Assembly: GCF_001712795.1 (NCBI RefSeq)
Contig: NZ_KV757553.1
Coordinates: 1 to 64,000, forward strand
Reading direction: 5' to 3'
Length of the DNA stretch: 64,000 nucleotides
From: Nostoc sp. KVJ20
GTDB taxonomy: Bacteria; Cyanobacteriota; Cyanobacteriia; Cyanobacteriales; Nostocaceae
How positions within the stretch are numbered: the stretch's first letter is position 1; each line of letters opens with the position of its first letter. The notes under the pieces were generated by a model that was not told the DNA's origin, made no database searches, and saw only the letters and a program-made list of their open reading frames with translations. Shown here one piece after another: positions 18,291 to 27,271 of the stretch. The position numbers were made by a program, and so were the translations under genes.

Positions 18291-18776
18291 TTAATCATCT
18301 TCTTCTGGCGGACGTGTCAAAATATCCAGCAGAATCCCAGCACCAAAATCATTCTTGTCGTCTATCTGTTTGACTCTGGTACTGATTTCTTTTGCTTCCT
18401 CGATTGCCCCTAAATTTGCTAGTACTAATCCAGAAGCAGCATAAGCGTTTAAGTACAATCGAATTTGTGGGTCTTCTTTGCGATTGACTAATATCAACTT
18501 AAGTTGCTCCCAATCATCAGGTAATTTTTCTATTTCTTTAATTTTATCTAATAATTTGATTGTTGTTTGTAGTGCAAGAGAATAATTATTTTTATAATAG
18601 AAAAATCTATATGCTGCTACTAAGACATCTGTATTTTCACCAGTCTGTGCTAAAGCTTGTTGAATATACTTTTCCGACTCTGATGTGTTTTCCCAGTTTT
18701 GTGCAGCTAAAATTAATAGATTTTTGATGTCTTCTGGAACCTCGAACCATGAGAATTTGTTTGTATTAGCTTGCAT
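18291..18776 (-). CDS. TPR-like helical protein of the cox/cupin block
   Basis: The 161-residue product is all helical, with TPR-like pairs such as ILAAQNWENTSESEKYIQQALAQTGENTDVLVAAYRFFYY split between residues 22 and 62, and a later ASGLVLANLGAIEEAKEI. There is no signal or membrane segment and the tail is acidic. It lies between coxC and the cupin gene on the same strand. From memory, Anabaena has a similar small gene after coxBAC2. It probably serves as a scaffold or assembly factor; this is inference. Confidence 0.7.
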   Translation of the reverse strand: MQANTNKFSWFEVPEDIKNLLILAAQNWENTSESEKYIQQALAQTGENTDVLVAAYRFFYYKNNYSLALQTTIKLLDKIKEIEKLPDDWEQLKLILVNRKEDPQIRLYLNAYAASGLVLANLGAIEEAKEISTRVKQIDDKNDFGAGILLDILTRPPEEDD

Positions 18777-18911
18777 ATTGGTAACTGGGGAGTGGGGAGT
18801 AGGGAATAGGGAGTGGGCAATAACTCAGCATAATTACGAATTACGTTAGCGCAGCGTTAGCGACGCAGGAGCGTCATTACGAATTACGAATTGTTAATGC
18901 CCCACTCCCCT

Positions 18912-19508
18912 TTAAAACAAAGTAAGAACGTACACCAAGGTGAATAATACAATCCAAATAATGTCTACGAAGTGCCAGTAAATTTCTGTCATTTCGATGA
19001 AAGTATGATTGGTTGCAGAATATTCACCGGGAAGACGCGATCGCCACAATACTCGTAAAATCAATAACAGTCCCACAAAAACGTGCAAACCGTGGAACCC
19101 AGTCATGATATAAAAGCAGTTGGCGAAGACGTTGGTAGTCAGTCCGTATCCTAAAGTTGAATACTCATAAACCTGACCACCCAAGAAAATTGCCCCCATG
19201 ATTGCAGTAATCGCATACCACAGTTGCATTCCCTTGACATTATTCTTTTTAATCGCCTTATCACCGAAGTGAATCACGAAACTACTAGACACCAGAATAA
19301 TGGTGTTAATTGTCGGCACAAGTAGTTCTACTTCAGTTTCTTCTGGAGGCCAAACTGCTGTAATACCTCTAAAAAACAAGAAAGTGGCAAAAAATCCGCC
19401 AAACATCAAGGATTCAGAGGCGAGGAATGTCAAAAGTCCCCAAACTCTTAAATCGGGATGTTCTTCGTGTCCTGCACTGTGATCTTCGCTTGTCGTAGCT
19501 ATGGTCAT
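18912..19508 (-). CDS. coxC: Cytochrome c oxidase subunit III
   Basis: The 198-residue integral membrane protein has five hydrophobic segments and typical subunit III motifs: SLMFGGFFATFLFFRG, YHFV-like WHFVDIIWIVLF at the C-terminus and GFHGLHVFVGLLL. It is part of the heme-copper oxidase that consumes oxygen at the thylakoid or heterocyst membrane. I chose ATG 19508, preceded by AAGGG, over an upstream in-frame TTG at 19541. It is separated from coxA by 351 bases that contain an inserted palindromic element, unlike compact cox operons. Confidence 0.93.
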   Translation of the reverse strand: MTIATTSEDHSAGHEEHPDLRVWGLLTFLASESLMFGGFFATFLFFRGITAVWPPEETEVELLVPTINTIILVSSSFVIHFGDKAIKKNNVKGMQLWYAITAIMGAIFLGGQVYEYSTLGYGLTTNVFANCFYIMTGFHGLHVFVGLLLILRVLWRSRLPGEYSATNHTFIEMTEIYWHFVDIIWIVLFTLVYVLTLF

Positions 19509-19564
19509 ATTGTTTACCCTTAAAGGTGAAGCGTCGGGCAATTGAATTCTTCACAATCTTGATT

Positions 19565-19848
19565 CTCTTGTGGGATGGGTGTCTCACCCGTCTTAGATTC
19601 AGGGCGAGCAGGATGCCATTGGTGTCAACTTAAGCCAAAAATAGCGTACTGATTGGGTGTTGTTCACCCGCCAGGGATTGTAAATCCCTGACTAATTGCT
19701 CAAGTCTACTGAAGTAGACTGAAAATTTTTGCGCTATGAAGTCCTCTTCAGAGGACTTTAGCTATGAGACAGGGATTTACAATCCCTGGCGGACGTGCGG
19801 TTTCGCGTTAAGTTGACACCAGTGGCTTTTCGGCCCACCCCACAAGAG
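19565..19848. mobile_element. Nested palindromic elements between coxA and coxC
   Basis: An inner element at 19615-19826 (212 bp) has 19-bp inverted ends, GCCATTGGTGTCAACTTAA and its complement with one mismatch. It is placed inside a second inverted repeat whose arms are CTCTTGTGGGATGGG (19565-19579) and CCCACCCCACAAGAG (19834-19848). The inner core matches the copy at 612-862. No reading frame is present. Both would be transcribed in the cox mRNA and could fold into long stems. Confidence 0.7.
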
Positions 19849-19859
19849 TTATTTCATCA

Positions 19860-21548
19860 CTAAGCACTAGCTTCCGGCGTTGCAGATGTCTCTACTTCAT
19901 TACTATGACCATGACCGTAGTCATAAGGGCCATGAGTCACAACAGGCAACACTTCCCAGTTTTCAATTATGGGTGGTGAGCTAGTTGTCCATTCTAATGT
20001 CAAAGCTTGCCAAGGATTATCACCAGCCAAAGGCCCTTTCAGCCAACTGTAAATCATGTTGATGGCGAAAGGAATTACCGATATCCCCAAAACAAATGAA
20101 CCAAAGGTGCAAATTTGATTGAGGTCGATAAATTGGGGGTCATACATTGCCACTCGTCGGGGCATTCCTTTCAAACCCAACTCGTGCATGGGTAAAAAGG
20201 TCAGATTAGTACCGATGAAGGTGAGGGCAAAGTGAATCCGTCCCCAGGTTTCATTCAGCATTCGTCCGGTCATTTTGGGGAACCAGTGATAAATACCGGC
20301 GTAGATACCAAACACGGAACCGCCAAACAGAACGTAATGGAAATGTCCAACAACATAATATGTGTCGTGGACGTGAACATCAAAGGGGGCTGTTCCCATC
20401 GTCACACCACTTAAGCCGCCCATGACAAACATGGATAACAAGCCAATGGCGAAAAGCATTGCACCGGTGAAGCGGATTTTACCACCCCAGAGGGTAGCAA
20501 CCCAGGCAAAAATCTTCACGCCAGTGGGAACTGCAACTATGAGGGTGGAGATGGTGAAGAACATCCGCATCCAGCCGGGTGTACCACTGGTGAACATGTG
20601 GTGTACCCAAACGAACAAACCCACAACGCAGATGGCTACACTAGAATAAGCGATCGCTTTATAACCAAAAATTGGCTTACGAGCGTGAACTGGAATTACC
20701 TCCGACATGATGCCGAAGATGGGCAGAATCATTAAATATACTGCCGGGTGAGAATAAAACCAGAATAAGTGTTGATAAATTACAACGTTTCCACCTGCAT
20801 CTGGTTTAAAGAAGGAAGTGCCAAAGTTGAGGTCAAACAACAGCAGAACTAAACCGGCTGCTAATACAGGTGTGGAGAGAAGCGCCAGGATGGAGGTTGC
20901 CAAGATTGCCCAGCAAAACAGGGGTACTTGATCCCATTTCATGCTAGGAACCTTCATCATCAAAATGGTGATCACAAAGTTCAGTGAACCCAAAATTGAA
21001 GAAGTTCCTACCAAGACGATCGCAAGTATCCACATAGTTTGAGCGATTGGTGCTGTCACCAAACTCAATGGTGGGTAAGCTGTCCAACCAGATTGCGAAC
21101 CGCCAAAAATGAAACTACCTAATATCAGTAATCCGGCTGGTGGGTTTAACCAAAAGGCGATCGCATTCAGCTTCGGGAAAGCCATATCCCTAGCACCAAC
21201 CATCAACGGCACTAAATAGTTACCAAATCCGCCAATAGCGCTAGGGACAATCCACAGGAAGATCATGATCGTCCCGTGATTGGTCATGAAAGCGTTATAC
21301 AAATTGGGGTCGAGTACGTCTGCATCTGGTGTTGCTAATTCGACACGGATAGCGATCGCCATCAGTCCGCCGATGAGATAGAACACAAACGCCGTCACTA
21401 GGTATTGGATACCAATAACCTTGTGGTCAACATTAAATGTAAAATAATCTTGCCATTTCCACGCCTTCGGATGAGAGGTGTGGCCAGCCACCATTTCCGG
21501 TTTATTTCCTTCTGGTGGAGTATTCCGTGGAAATTCTACCTGTGTCAT
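19860..21548 (-). CDS. coxA: Cytochrome c oxidase subunit I, A2-type
   Basis: The 562-residue protein has about 12 membrane segments and carries the haem and CuB ligands: HGTIMIFLW (low-spin haem His), WFYSHPAVY (CuB His), VWVHHMF (CuB His pair) and VVGHFHYV (haem ligands). The motif YSHPAVY replaces the HPEVY of A1-type enzymes, so the D-channel glutamate is absent and it fits the A2 subgroup. It reduces oxygen to water. From Anabaena, one cox set of this kind is heterocyst-specific. The gene order is coxB-coxA-coxC in the direction of transcription. Confidence 0.95.
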   Translation of the reverse strand: MTQVEFPRNTPPEGNKPEMVAGHTSHPKAWKWQDYFTFNVDHKVIGIQYLVTAFVFYLIGGLMAIAIRVELATPDADVLDPNLYNAFMTNHGTIMIFLWIVPSAIGGFGNYLVPLMVGARDMAFPKLNAIAFWLNPPAGLLILGSFIFGGSQSGWTAYPPLSLVTAPIAQTMWILAIVLVGTSSILGSLNFVITILMMKVPSMKWDQVPLFCWAILATSILALLSTPVLAAGLVLLLFDLNFGTSFFKPDAGGNVVIYQHLFWFYSHPAVYLMILPIFGIMSEVIPVHARKPIFGYKAIAYSSVAICVVGLFVWVHHMFTSGTPGWMRMFFTISTLIVAVPTGVKIFAWVATLWGGKIRFTGAMLFAIGLLSMFVMGGLSGVTMGTAPFDVHVHDTYYVVGHFHYVLFGGSVFGIYAGIYHWFPKMTGRMLNETWGRIHFALTFIGTNLTFLPMHELGLKGMPRRVAMYDPQFIDLNQICTFGSFVLGISVIPFAINMIYSWLKGPLAGDNPWQALTLEWTTSSPPIIENWEVLPVVTHGPYDYGHGHSNEVETSATPEASA

Positions 21549-21701
21549 ATTTTTTACCCTTATGCAAAGTCCAGGGTTAAACGTCCTGCAATTTTAGATT
21601 TTGGATTTTGGATTTTGGATTAAAAGAATTTTTTGGTTTATGCCTCAGTGGCGTAGCGGAACCAATCTAAAATCGTAAATCTAAAATCCAAAATCGTTTG
21701 A

Positions 21702-21722
21702 CTAATGACCAATGACCATTGA
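21702..21722. repeat. Heptamer repeat forming the end of coxB
   Basis: The plus strand reads CTAATGACCAATGACCATTG, which is about three 7-bp units of the TTGGTCA/TTAGTCA family also seen at 32113-32220. The coxB stop codon lies in the repeat. Confidence 0.6.
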
Positions 21723-22691
21723 CTCTAGAGTTGCTGCACTAATTCCCATTTCATGGGTGTGGGGTGCGAGAAACTCTGATGTTGATAAGTCAGCTGGATT
21801 AATTGCAACAACTTGATTTAGGTTTTGTTGTTGAGCAATCTGGTTTTCTGTCCGCCAGTTATCATATTCTTCCGGTGTGTGGACAATTACCTGTGTCCGC
21901 ATTGAACCGTGATAACCGCCGCACAACTCAGCACAAACTACGGGATATGTACCTGGTTTGGTGGCAACAAATCTTAGTTCGGTGGGGATACCAGGAAGTG
22001 CATCTTGCTTCAAGCGGAAGTTTGGAACCCAGAATGAATGAATTACATCTTGTGCTGAAAGGTTGAGTTGGACATCAGCACCGACGGGTATGTGCAATTC
22101 CCCAGAGGTAATGCCACTATCAGGATAGTTAAATATCCAGGCATACTGTATGCCTTTGACATCAACAACTAAGTCGGCTGGTTTCCCCAGGGTTTGAGGA
22201 GATGCGCCAATCCCAATTGTTGGGGCAATTGTTGGAGCAGTTGTTGCTTCAGAAGCATCACTTAATGTAGCTGCAATCGCTGTTCCCGACTTATGAGCAA
22301 CATGAGCTGCTGAATGAGGATGACCGGCAGGTTCAAAGCCGCCCATTTGGTTAAAAACATCTACGCTGTAGATGCCCAAACAGAGAACAATCACTGTTGG
22401 AATTGCTGTCCAGAAGATTTCTAAGGGAACGTTACCTTCTATTGGCAAACCATCGGTATCATCACCGCGACGGCGACGAAACTTCACCAAAAAAACTACA
22501 ATTGTTCCTTCTACCACCAAGAAGAGTGCGATCGCAATGGTAAGCATGACGTTGAAAAAACCGTCTACCAAAGGCGCTTGGAGCGATGCTTGCACCGGCA
22601 TCAGAGTATGATTCTGACCAATCCAAATACTGATTGCTGTAACTACTATCCCAGCAACCAGAGTCCATAGTGAAACAGGAACTTGTTGCAT
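21702..22691 (-). CDS. coxB: Cytochrome c oxidase subunit II
   Basis: The 329-residue protein has two membrane segments near 8-26 and 45-70 and a periplasmic cupredoxin domain. The CuA site is complete: DVIHSFWVPNF (His) and CAELCGGYHGSM (two Cys, Glu, His, Met). A low-complexity Ala/Thr-rich insertion lies near 130-165. It accepts electrons from cytochrome c or plastocyanin. The C-terminal residues MVIGH and the TAG stop are encoded by a TTGGTCA-type heptamer repeat, so the original C-terminus may have been changed. It is the first gene of the cox operon. Confidence 0.94.
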   Translation of the reverse strand: MQQVPVSLWTLVAGIVVTAISIWIGQNHTLMPVQASLQAPLVDGFFNVMLTIAIALFLVVEGTIVVFLVKFRRRRGDDTDGLPIEGNVPLEIFWTAIPTVIVLCLGIYSVDVFNQMGGFEPAGHPHSAAHVAHKSGTAIAATLSDASEATTAPTIAPTIGIGASPQTLGKPADLVVDVKGIQYAWIFNYPDSGITSGELHIPVGADVQLNLSAQDVIHSFWVPNFRLKQDALPGIPTELRFVATKPGTYPVVCAELCGGYHGSMRTQVIVHTPEEYDNWRTENQIAQQQNLNQVVAINPADLSTSEFLAPHTHEMGISAATLESMVIGH

Positions 22692-22757
22692 ACATGCTAC
22701 CTGTGTAAACAGTCTTTAAAGGTGTGATTTTCTGGTATTAGGTTTTAGGGGAGAGTT
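22692..22757 (-). promoter_or_regulatory. Probable coxB leader
   Basis: Short leader between coxB ATG and a strong hairpin. No perfect NtcA palindrome is visible. The start codon is preceded by GTAGCATGT with no clear ribosome-binding site. Confidence 0.3.
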
Positions 22758-22803
22758 TACAGGTTACAGGTAATAGGAATTCATCTATTCCCTGTAACCT
22801 GTA
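22758..22803. other. Long hairpin in the coxB upstream region
   Basis: TACAGGTTACAGGTAATAG (22758-22776) and its complement (22785-22803) pair over 19 bp with one mismatch around an 8-nt loop. It lies 67 bases before coxB on the transcribed strand. It may be a repeat remnant, an mRNA stability element, or part of the regulatory region. Confidence 0.6.
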
Positions 22804-22877
22804 CCCTATTCCCTTGTTCTTTCCCATTCCCTATTACCCATTTCCTTTTCACTTATTAACTTTCTAACGTGTAGCCA

Positions 22878-22922
22878 TAAAAAAAGGGGGAAACTTCCAG
22901 ATTTTTTCCATATCTTTCCCCC
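22878..22922 (-). terminator. Rho-independent terminator of fdxB
   Basis: GGGGGAAA (22886-22893) pairs with TTTCCCCC (22915-22922). On the minus strand the stem is followed by a run of T. It lies about 300 bases after the fdxB stop codon, so fdxB and coxBAC appear to be separate transcripts. Confidence 0.7.
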
Positions 22923-23218
22923 AGAAAATTACAAATTATATTTCAACTAATACCACAAAGTTAGCCCCCTGCTTTCCAAAAAGCTAGTTGTTCCAAGAGG
23001 GCACTGTTAGTCCTAATATTGATTAGGCTATATTAGCAGCAAGTTTAAATTTGTTAATAGCTAGCATTTTGCGATTTACGGATTTGTTTACTGTGAACTT
23101 TTTATTAGTTTCAGTAAATATTTTGTATTCCCCTCAAGTTACCTTGCCTATTGCTATAGCGCTTTATACAAACAGTGCCTCCTTGAATGAACAACAATTT
23201 TGACTAACTTCAAAAACC

Positions 23219-23512
23219 TTAATTGTTTAATACAACATGGGTGTAGCAATTCTTGGGGCAAATCCGCGAACAAGCTTCACAACCAATACAATTCTCTGGA
23301 GAAGTAACTGCCATTACTTTCCGTTCGATTTCTTCATCATCTTCATCTTCCACAAATTCGCCTTCTTCATTGAGCGCCTTCAAACCTAGCACATTGTAGC
23401 CGCATACTTTAACGCATCTGCCACAGCCGATACATTTATCCTTGTCAATTTCTTGAGCAAATTTTGGTGTCCAAGCCTTACCACCAAATGTCAAACCTGT
23501 TAGTTGTGCCAT
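23219..23512 (-). CDS. fdxB: Ferredoxin III, nif-type 2[4Fe-4S] protein
   Basis: The 97-residue protein has two iron-sulfur motifs: [12 protein letters not shown] and [13 protein letters not shown], with an acidic linker (EDEDDEEIE) between them. It matches the FdxB family that comes with nif genes. It is a low-potential electron carrier; in other cyanobacteria it is linked to CnfR-dependent nif gene activation. ATG 23512, preceded by GAGGAA, fits better than the upstream frame to 23554. It is divergent from cnfR and followed by coxB with its own terminator. Confidence 0.93.
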   Translation of the reverse strand: MAQLTGLTFGGKAWTPKFAQEIDKDKCIGCGRCVKVCGYNVLGLKALNEEGEFVEDEDDEEIERKVMAVTSPENCIGCEACSRICPKNCYTHVVLNN

Positions 23513-24441
23513 GAATAATTCCTCGGCAATTTGCCTGTAAATCTGTTTGTGCATTAATCATCATATTATCCTAACCTTTTCTTTTTTTTGTATTAAAAAC
23601 TTACTTTTATCTCATCAAAAATCGATGACTTTGAACACAATCGCGCATTGTTTTTTATTTAAAATAATAGATGAAAGTTATTGCCAATAATTATTATGCA
23701 TATTTGGTTAGAAACCTAAGCTCTCAGCCCCAAATCCTAGTAGATAATGGCGATAAGTCAAAACCTCTCTCCTTGTAGAAAAGAGGTTTTCCAAATAAAA
23801 ATGATGATATTATTTTTCAAATATATTTAGGTTTAGGCAGATATATATAGATAAACTGTATACACAAATACAAAAAAATATGTTCGTGAGTTACAGTTTG
23901 GTATATGCAATATGTATTTTATCAAGCAATAATTTTGAATTCGCTTTTAATTCAATTATTTAGATAAATGATGACATTTTTCTATCACATGAAGAAATCG
24001 AATTGATTTATGAAGGAACTGTAAATTTGATGGCAGAATATGATCATGCATTAAATATTAAAATTATTAATAAATCAGATGAAATCAAATCGCCACAGGC
24101 TTAAATATGTCCTAAAAACACTTTATGGTCAAATCTAAAATGTTCATTAAATACGTAATTAAATAAATGTTAAGGTTTTTTTCTAAGCTCGACACGAACA
24201 AATTAATCATTTTTTTCATGAAATGTATAGTTAATAAAGAAGTTTTATCAGGCTCGGTTTAAAAGCCTTAAATAGCTTCCAATTGGATGCAAAGTCAAAA
24301 TATGGATGTGGGAAGTGAATTTGGTGAGAAAAAATTATTCTTGCCAGAAAGATAATGTGGTGGCGAGTCATGAATAAACAGGACTCATCCAGGGGAGAAC
24401 TGAGACAGACATCTCAACGATTAGAGTGGGAAAAGAGCCTT
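23513..24441. promoter_or_regulatory. Divergent fdxB/cnfR regulatory region
   Basis: A 929-base AT-rich region separates the two divergent starts. It holds the NtcA-type palindrome at 23858-23871. A short open stretch without a start codon at 23964-24104 is not called as a gene. Otherwise nothing coding is seen. Confidence 0.55.
23858..23871. promoter_or_regulatory. NtcA-type binding site
   Basis: GTAtacacaaaTAC is a perfect match to GTA-N8-TAC, the NtcA consensus. Twenty bases downstream on the plus strand is TACAGT, a TAN3T -10 box; on the minus strand TATATATCT lies at a similar distance. It is 346 bases from the fdxB start and about 570 from cnfR, so either gene could be controlled. Confidence 0.6.
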
Positions 24442-26031
24442 ATGCCTTATACAATTCCTAACAACAGTTGCGTTGGATGTGACAACTGCCGCCCCCAATG
24501 TCCTACGGGTGCAATCAGAGTAGAGGACAATGAATACTGGGTTGATCCTGGTCTTTGTAATAATTGTGAGGGCTATTATCCAGAACCACAATGTGTAATA
24601 GCTTGTCCAACTAAGTCTCCCATTCCTTGGCAGGCGAAAAAGGGGAGATGCAAAGTGGAACCGAGAGATGCTACCAGTTTAGACTTGTTTTCTAATGGTA
24701 AGAATAATCCATTTGCTTCTGCGATCGCAATTTGGGAAGCTTGTAATGTACTAGCGCAACGCACATCACTACATTGGGAAACCGATGAAGAAGGCTACAT
24801 CAGTTATGGGCGACAAGTCAATCAAGGCCGAGGTGCGATCGCTTTTCACATCCAAGATCCCTTCAAAGTTAACGACAAAGCCACAGATATAGCCGCAATT
24901 GAAGGGCTTGACATCAGAGCCACTTGCATACATCTGATTTTTGCAGCTTACGCCACAGCCTTAGATCAACCTTGGGAGCAAGAATTTGCGATCGATGAGC
25001 GACAAATTGAGAAATATTTGGGGATGGAGAAACGCAAAGATTTAAGCAAAGCTGCCAAACTAGCTTTGATGAAAAATCTTGTCCAGCAAGCTTGTTCCCT
25101 GATTATCTCCATTGACTGGCCCCAACAAGGCCGAATCAACGGATTCTCAGTTACAAACAGCCGCTTATGGCACTTAGTAGACATTCAACACCACTTTCAA
25201 GAAGACAATCTCGGATGCAAATATCTGATTGGGCTAACTTTTAAAATAAAAGCAGGTTTATGGGCACAATATTTCTTAAATAAACAAGCGTGTAAAGAGC
25301 GAACCGCCTTCTATCAATACGGTAGTCTCCCCAAAACGCTGCTAACCACAGTCATGAGCATTTGGCAGCAACATGAAGGCGCAGTCCGACTAATGCTGTG
25401 GTTGCTGTTTAAAACCAAAATGGGCAAAGAACAACGCATCACCATTCCTACTTTGCTGCGTATTGCTTACGGTGAAGAAAAAGTCGCCCTTGCATCCAGA
25501 CAACGGGAAGAACGCAAACGTCTACTGCGAACCTTTGAAAGCGATTTGGAAATTCTCAATCACTATGGAATGAAGCCACTTTTCGATCCAGTTACTTACC
25601 CACCAGAAATTCAACCTTTGTGGGCGAAATTAATTGATCTTCCCGAAGATCCAGATGAAGCATTAGAATTTTGGACTAATGACGGTGGTGCTGAAACTCG
25701 CCTCACAGACACAGGCCCCCGTGGTAAATGGAATCTGCTCATGAATGCGCGGATTTTGGCTTTTGAACTTCCAGCAGAATGGGAACAGCAAATCTCAGAA
25801 TCAGAAAAAAAGCAACGACGAACTGCTAAAGCCAAAAAGAAGCCTAAAGCTACAAATGATTTACTAGGTGAACAGATTTTGGAAGCGCGAAAAAATTTGA
25901 ATCTTTCCCAAAGAGAGTTGGCAAAACTCACAGGTAAAAGCCAAAGCTGGATTCGAGATATTGAAAGTGGTCGGTTAAAGGCCAAATTAGAAGACCAAAT
26001 ACTTTTAAGAAAAGTCTTAAATATGACTTAA
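24442..26031 (+). CDS. cnfR: CnfR (PatB), iron-sulfur regulator of nitrogen fixation
   Basis: The 529-residue protein begins with two ferredoxin-like clusters, CVGCDNCRPQCP (from residue 10) and CNNCEGYYPEPQCVIACP (39-56), then a long central region and a C-terminal helix-turn-helix (LSQRELAKLTGKSQSWIRDIE, residues ~488-510, given here as key part only). This is the layout of PatB/CnfR, which activates nif genes under micro-oxic conditions in heterocysts; the clusters probably sense oxygen. An upstream in-frame ATG at 24355 would add 29 residues; I prefer the internal start because conserved sequence begins there. It is divergent from fdxB, its usual neighbour. Confidence 0.93.
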   Translation: MPYTIPNNSCVGCDNCRPQCPTGAIRVEDNEYWVDPGLCNNCEGYYPEPQCVIACPTKSPIPWQAKKGRCKVEPRDATSLDLFSNGKNNPFASAIAIWEACNVLAQRTSLHWETDEEGYISYGRQVNQGRGAIAFHIQDPFKVNDKATDIAAIEGLDIRATCIHLIFAAYATALDQPWEQEFAIDERQIEKYLGMEKRKDLSKAAKLALMKNLVQQACSLIISIDWPQQGRINGFSVTNSRLWHLVDIQHHFQEDNLGCKYLIGLTFKIKAGLWAQYFLNKQACKERTAFYQYGSLPKTLLTTVMSIWQQHEGAVRLMLWLLFKTKMGKEQRITIPTLLRIAYGEEKVALASRQREERKRLLRTFESDLEILNHYGMKPLFDPVTYPPEIQPLWAKLIDLPEDPDEALEFWTNDGGAETRLTDTGPRGKWNLLMNARILAFELPAEWEQQISESEKKQRRTAKAKKKPKATNDLLGEQILEARKNLNLSQRELAKLTGKSQSWIRDIESGRLKAKLEDQILLRKVLNMT

Positions 26032-26217
26032 TCTCGATTCGGAATTTAAACGCAAAGGGGCGCAGTAGACGCTTTTGCGGCTTGCCGCAGGCTGGGAAAC
26101 GCAGAGGTACACAGAGATTTTGTTACGAATTTGTGCAGCGTTATACCAAATTTAGCAATCCTCTGCGATCCTCTGCGCTTCCCTTTGCGTCCCTCTGCGT
26201 TTAAAAGCTCATCTCTT

Positions 26218-27195
26218 TTATGTACTATAACTCATAACCTTACTAGATGTAATCCAGAGACTACCTACAGCATATTTAGTAACTACCAACTCTCGTGTAG
26301 CATTACATGAACTCTTCAGTTGTTGAGTCTTAGTTTCATCTTTCACCAGTTTAGCCTGGTAAGTGTAGAAAGAACCAGAAGGCTTTTCAAAACTTAGTTC
26401 AGCTAGGATAGTATTATTGTCTAAACTTTGCTCCAAAATTTTGCCTGCAACTTTGTAGTTAAACCAATCCCATCCATTGCAGAGGATTAGTTCTCTTTCC
26501 AAAACCTGAAGTGCAGCAGGTAGAATTCCCCAGCCCCGATAGACTTTATTTAAGCATTGAATATCGCCAGTCCGAGTCAAAATTGATCTAAATGAATCTT
26601 GTTCGAGCCGACCATAGTATCTTCCTTCAGGCAAATCTATGACTGTTGGTGCAAACCGATGTCCACCAAAGTGCGATGATTTCCAAATTCGCACATTATC
26701 CAAGCACAAATCAGCATTACTCGCTGTAATTTTGAAGTAAAAAGGAGCGCCATATCTGGCACAGCACTTATCATGGCTACCGTGGGTACAAACTAAAATA
26801 TCTCTAGTTGTACTAGTTTCTACCTCAGAATTAGAACTGATACCCCATAACCATTTTTGGACAACTTCTGCTACTTGCTCAATATTGTCTAGCTTAAACT
26901 CTTGCTTATGGTATCCATTACTTAAACCTTCTTTTTTTTGATAAATCAAAAGCGTAGTGTGGTTTATTTTGTGTGATACATCATTAGCAATTAAGAGGAA
27001 TCTAATCGGTAATTTAGCACGCTTCACTTCATCTACCAAAATCCTTAAATTCTGGGGCACCCATTTGGAATTCAAGGCTTCTGATGTCCAAGGTAAAGGA
27101 CACTCAACTAAAATATAAGTTTGATAATTGGTGGCACTACCAATAACATCTTCTCCTACTTGCTGTGAATCGTCAGAACAAAAAAAAGTATTCAT
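26218..27195 (-). CDS. Sucrase/ferredoxin-like family protein
   Basis: The 325-residue protein has the thioredoxin-like ferredoxin core of the Suc_Fer-like family. It shows CTHGSHDKCCARYG near residue 150 and SHFGGHRFAPTVIDLP near 195, with the Cys and His residues that bind an iron-sulfur cluster in this family. The physiological role is unknown; the name comes from an old claim about sucrose hydrolysis. The closing segment is hydrophobic but not a membrane helix. It converges on cnfR; the spacer between them contains short repeats with GCGTTTAAACGCA-type arms near 26050 and 26200. Confidence 0.85.
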   Translation of the reverse strand: MNTFFCSDDSQQVGEDVIGSATNYQTYILVECPLPWTSEALNSKWVPQNLRILVDEVKRAKLPIRFLLIANDVSHKINHTTLLIYQKKEGLSNGYHKQEFKLDNIEQVAEVVQKWLWGISSNSEVETSTTRDILVCTHGSHDKCCARYGAPFYFKITASNADLCLDNVRIWKSSHFGGHRFAPTVIDLPEGRYYGRLEQDSFRSILTRTGDIQCLNKVYRGWGILPAALQVLERELILCNGWDWFNYKVAGKILEQSLDNNTILAELSFEKPSGSFYTYQAKLVKDETKTQQLKSSCNATRELVVTKYAVGSLWITSSKVMSYST

Positions 27196-27271
27196 CTATC
27201 TATACTCATTAGCGTATTTTATGGACAAAAGGTATTACAAACTACAATTGTCTTCTGGGCTACAATATCCT

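Noticed and set aside
23964..24104. Protein-like stretch between fdxB and cnfR (HEEIELIYEGTVNL and onwards)
   Set aside because: No start codon with a binding site, stop codon just upstream; could be a gene remnant but cannot be supported.
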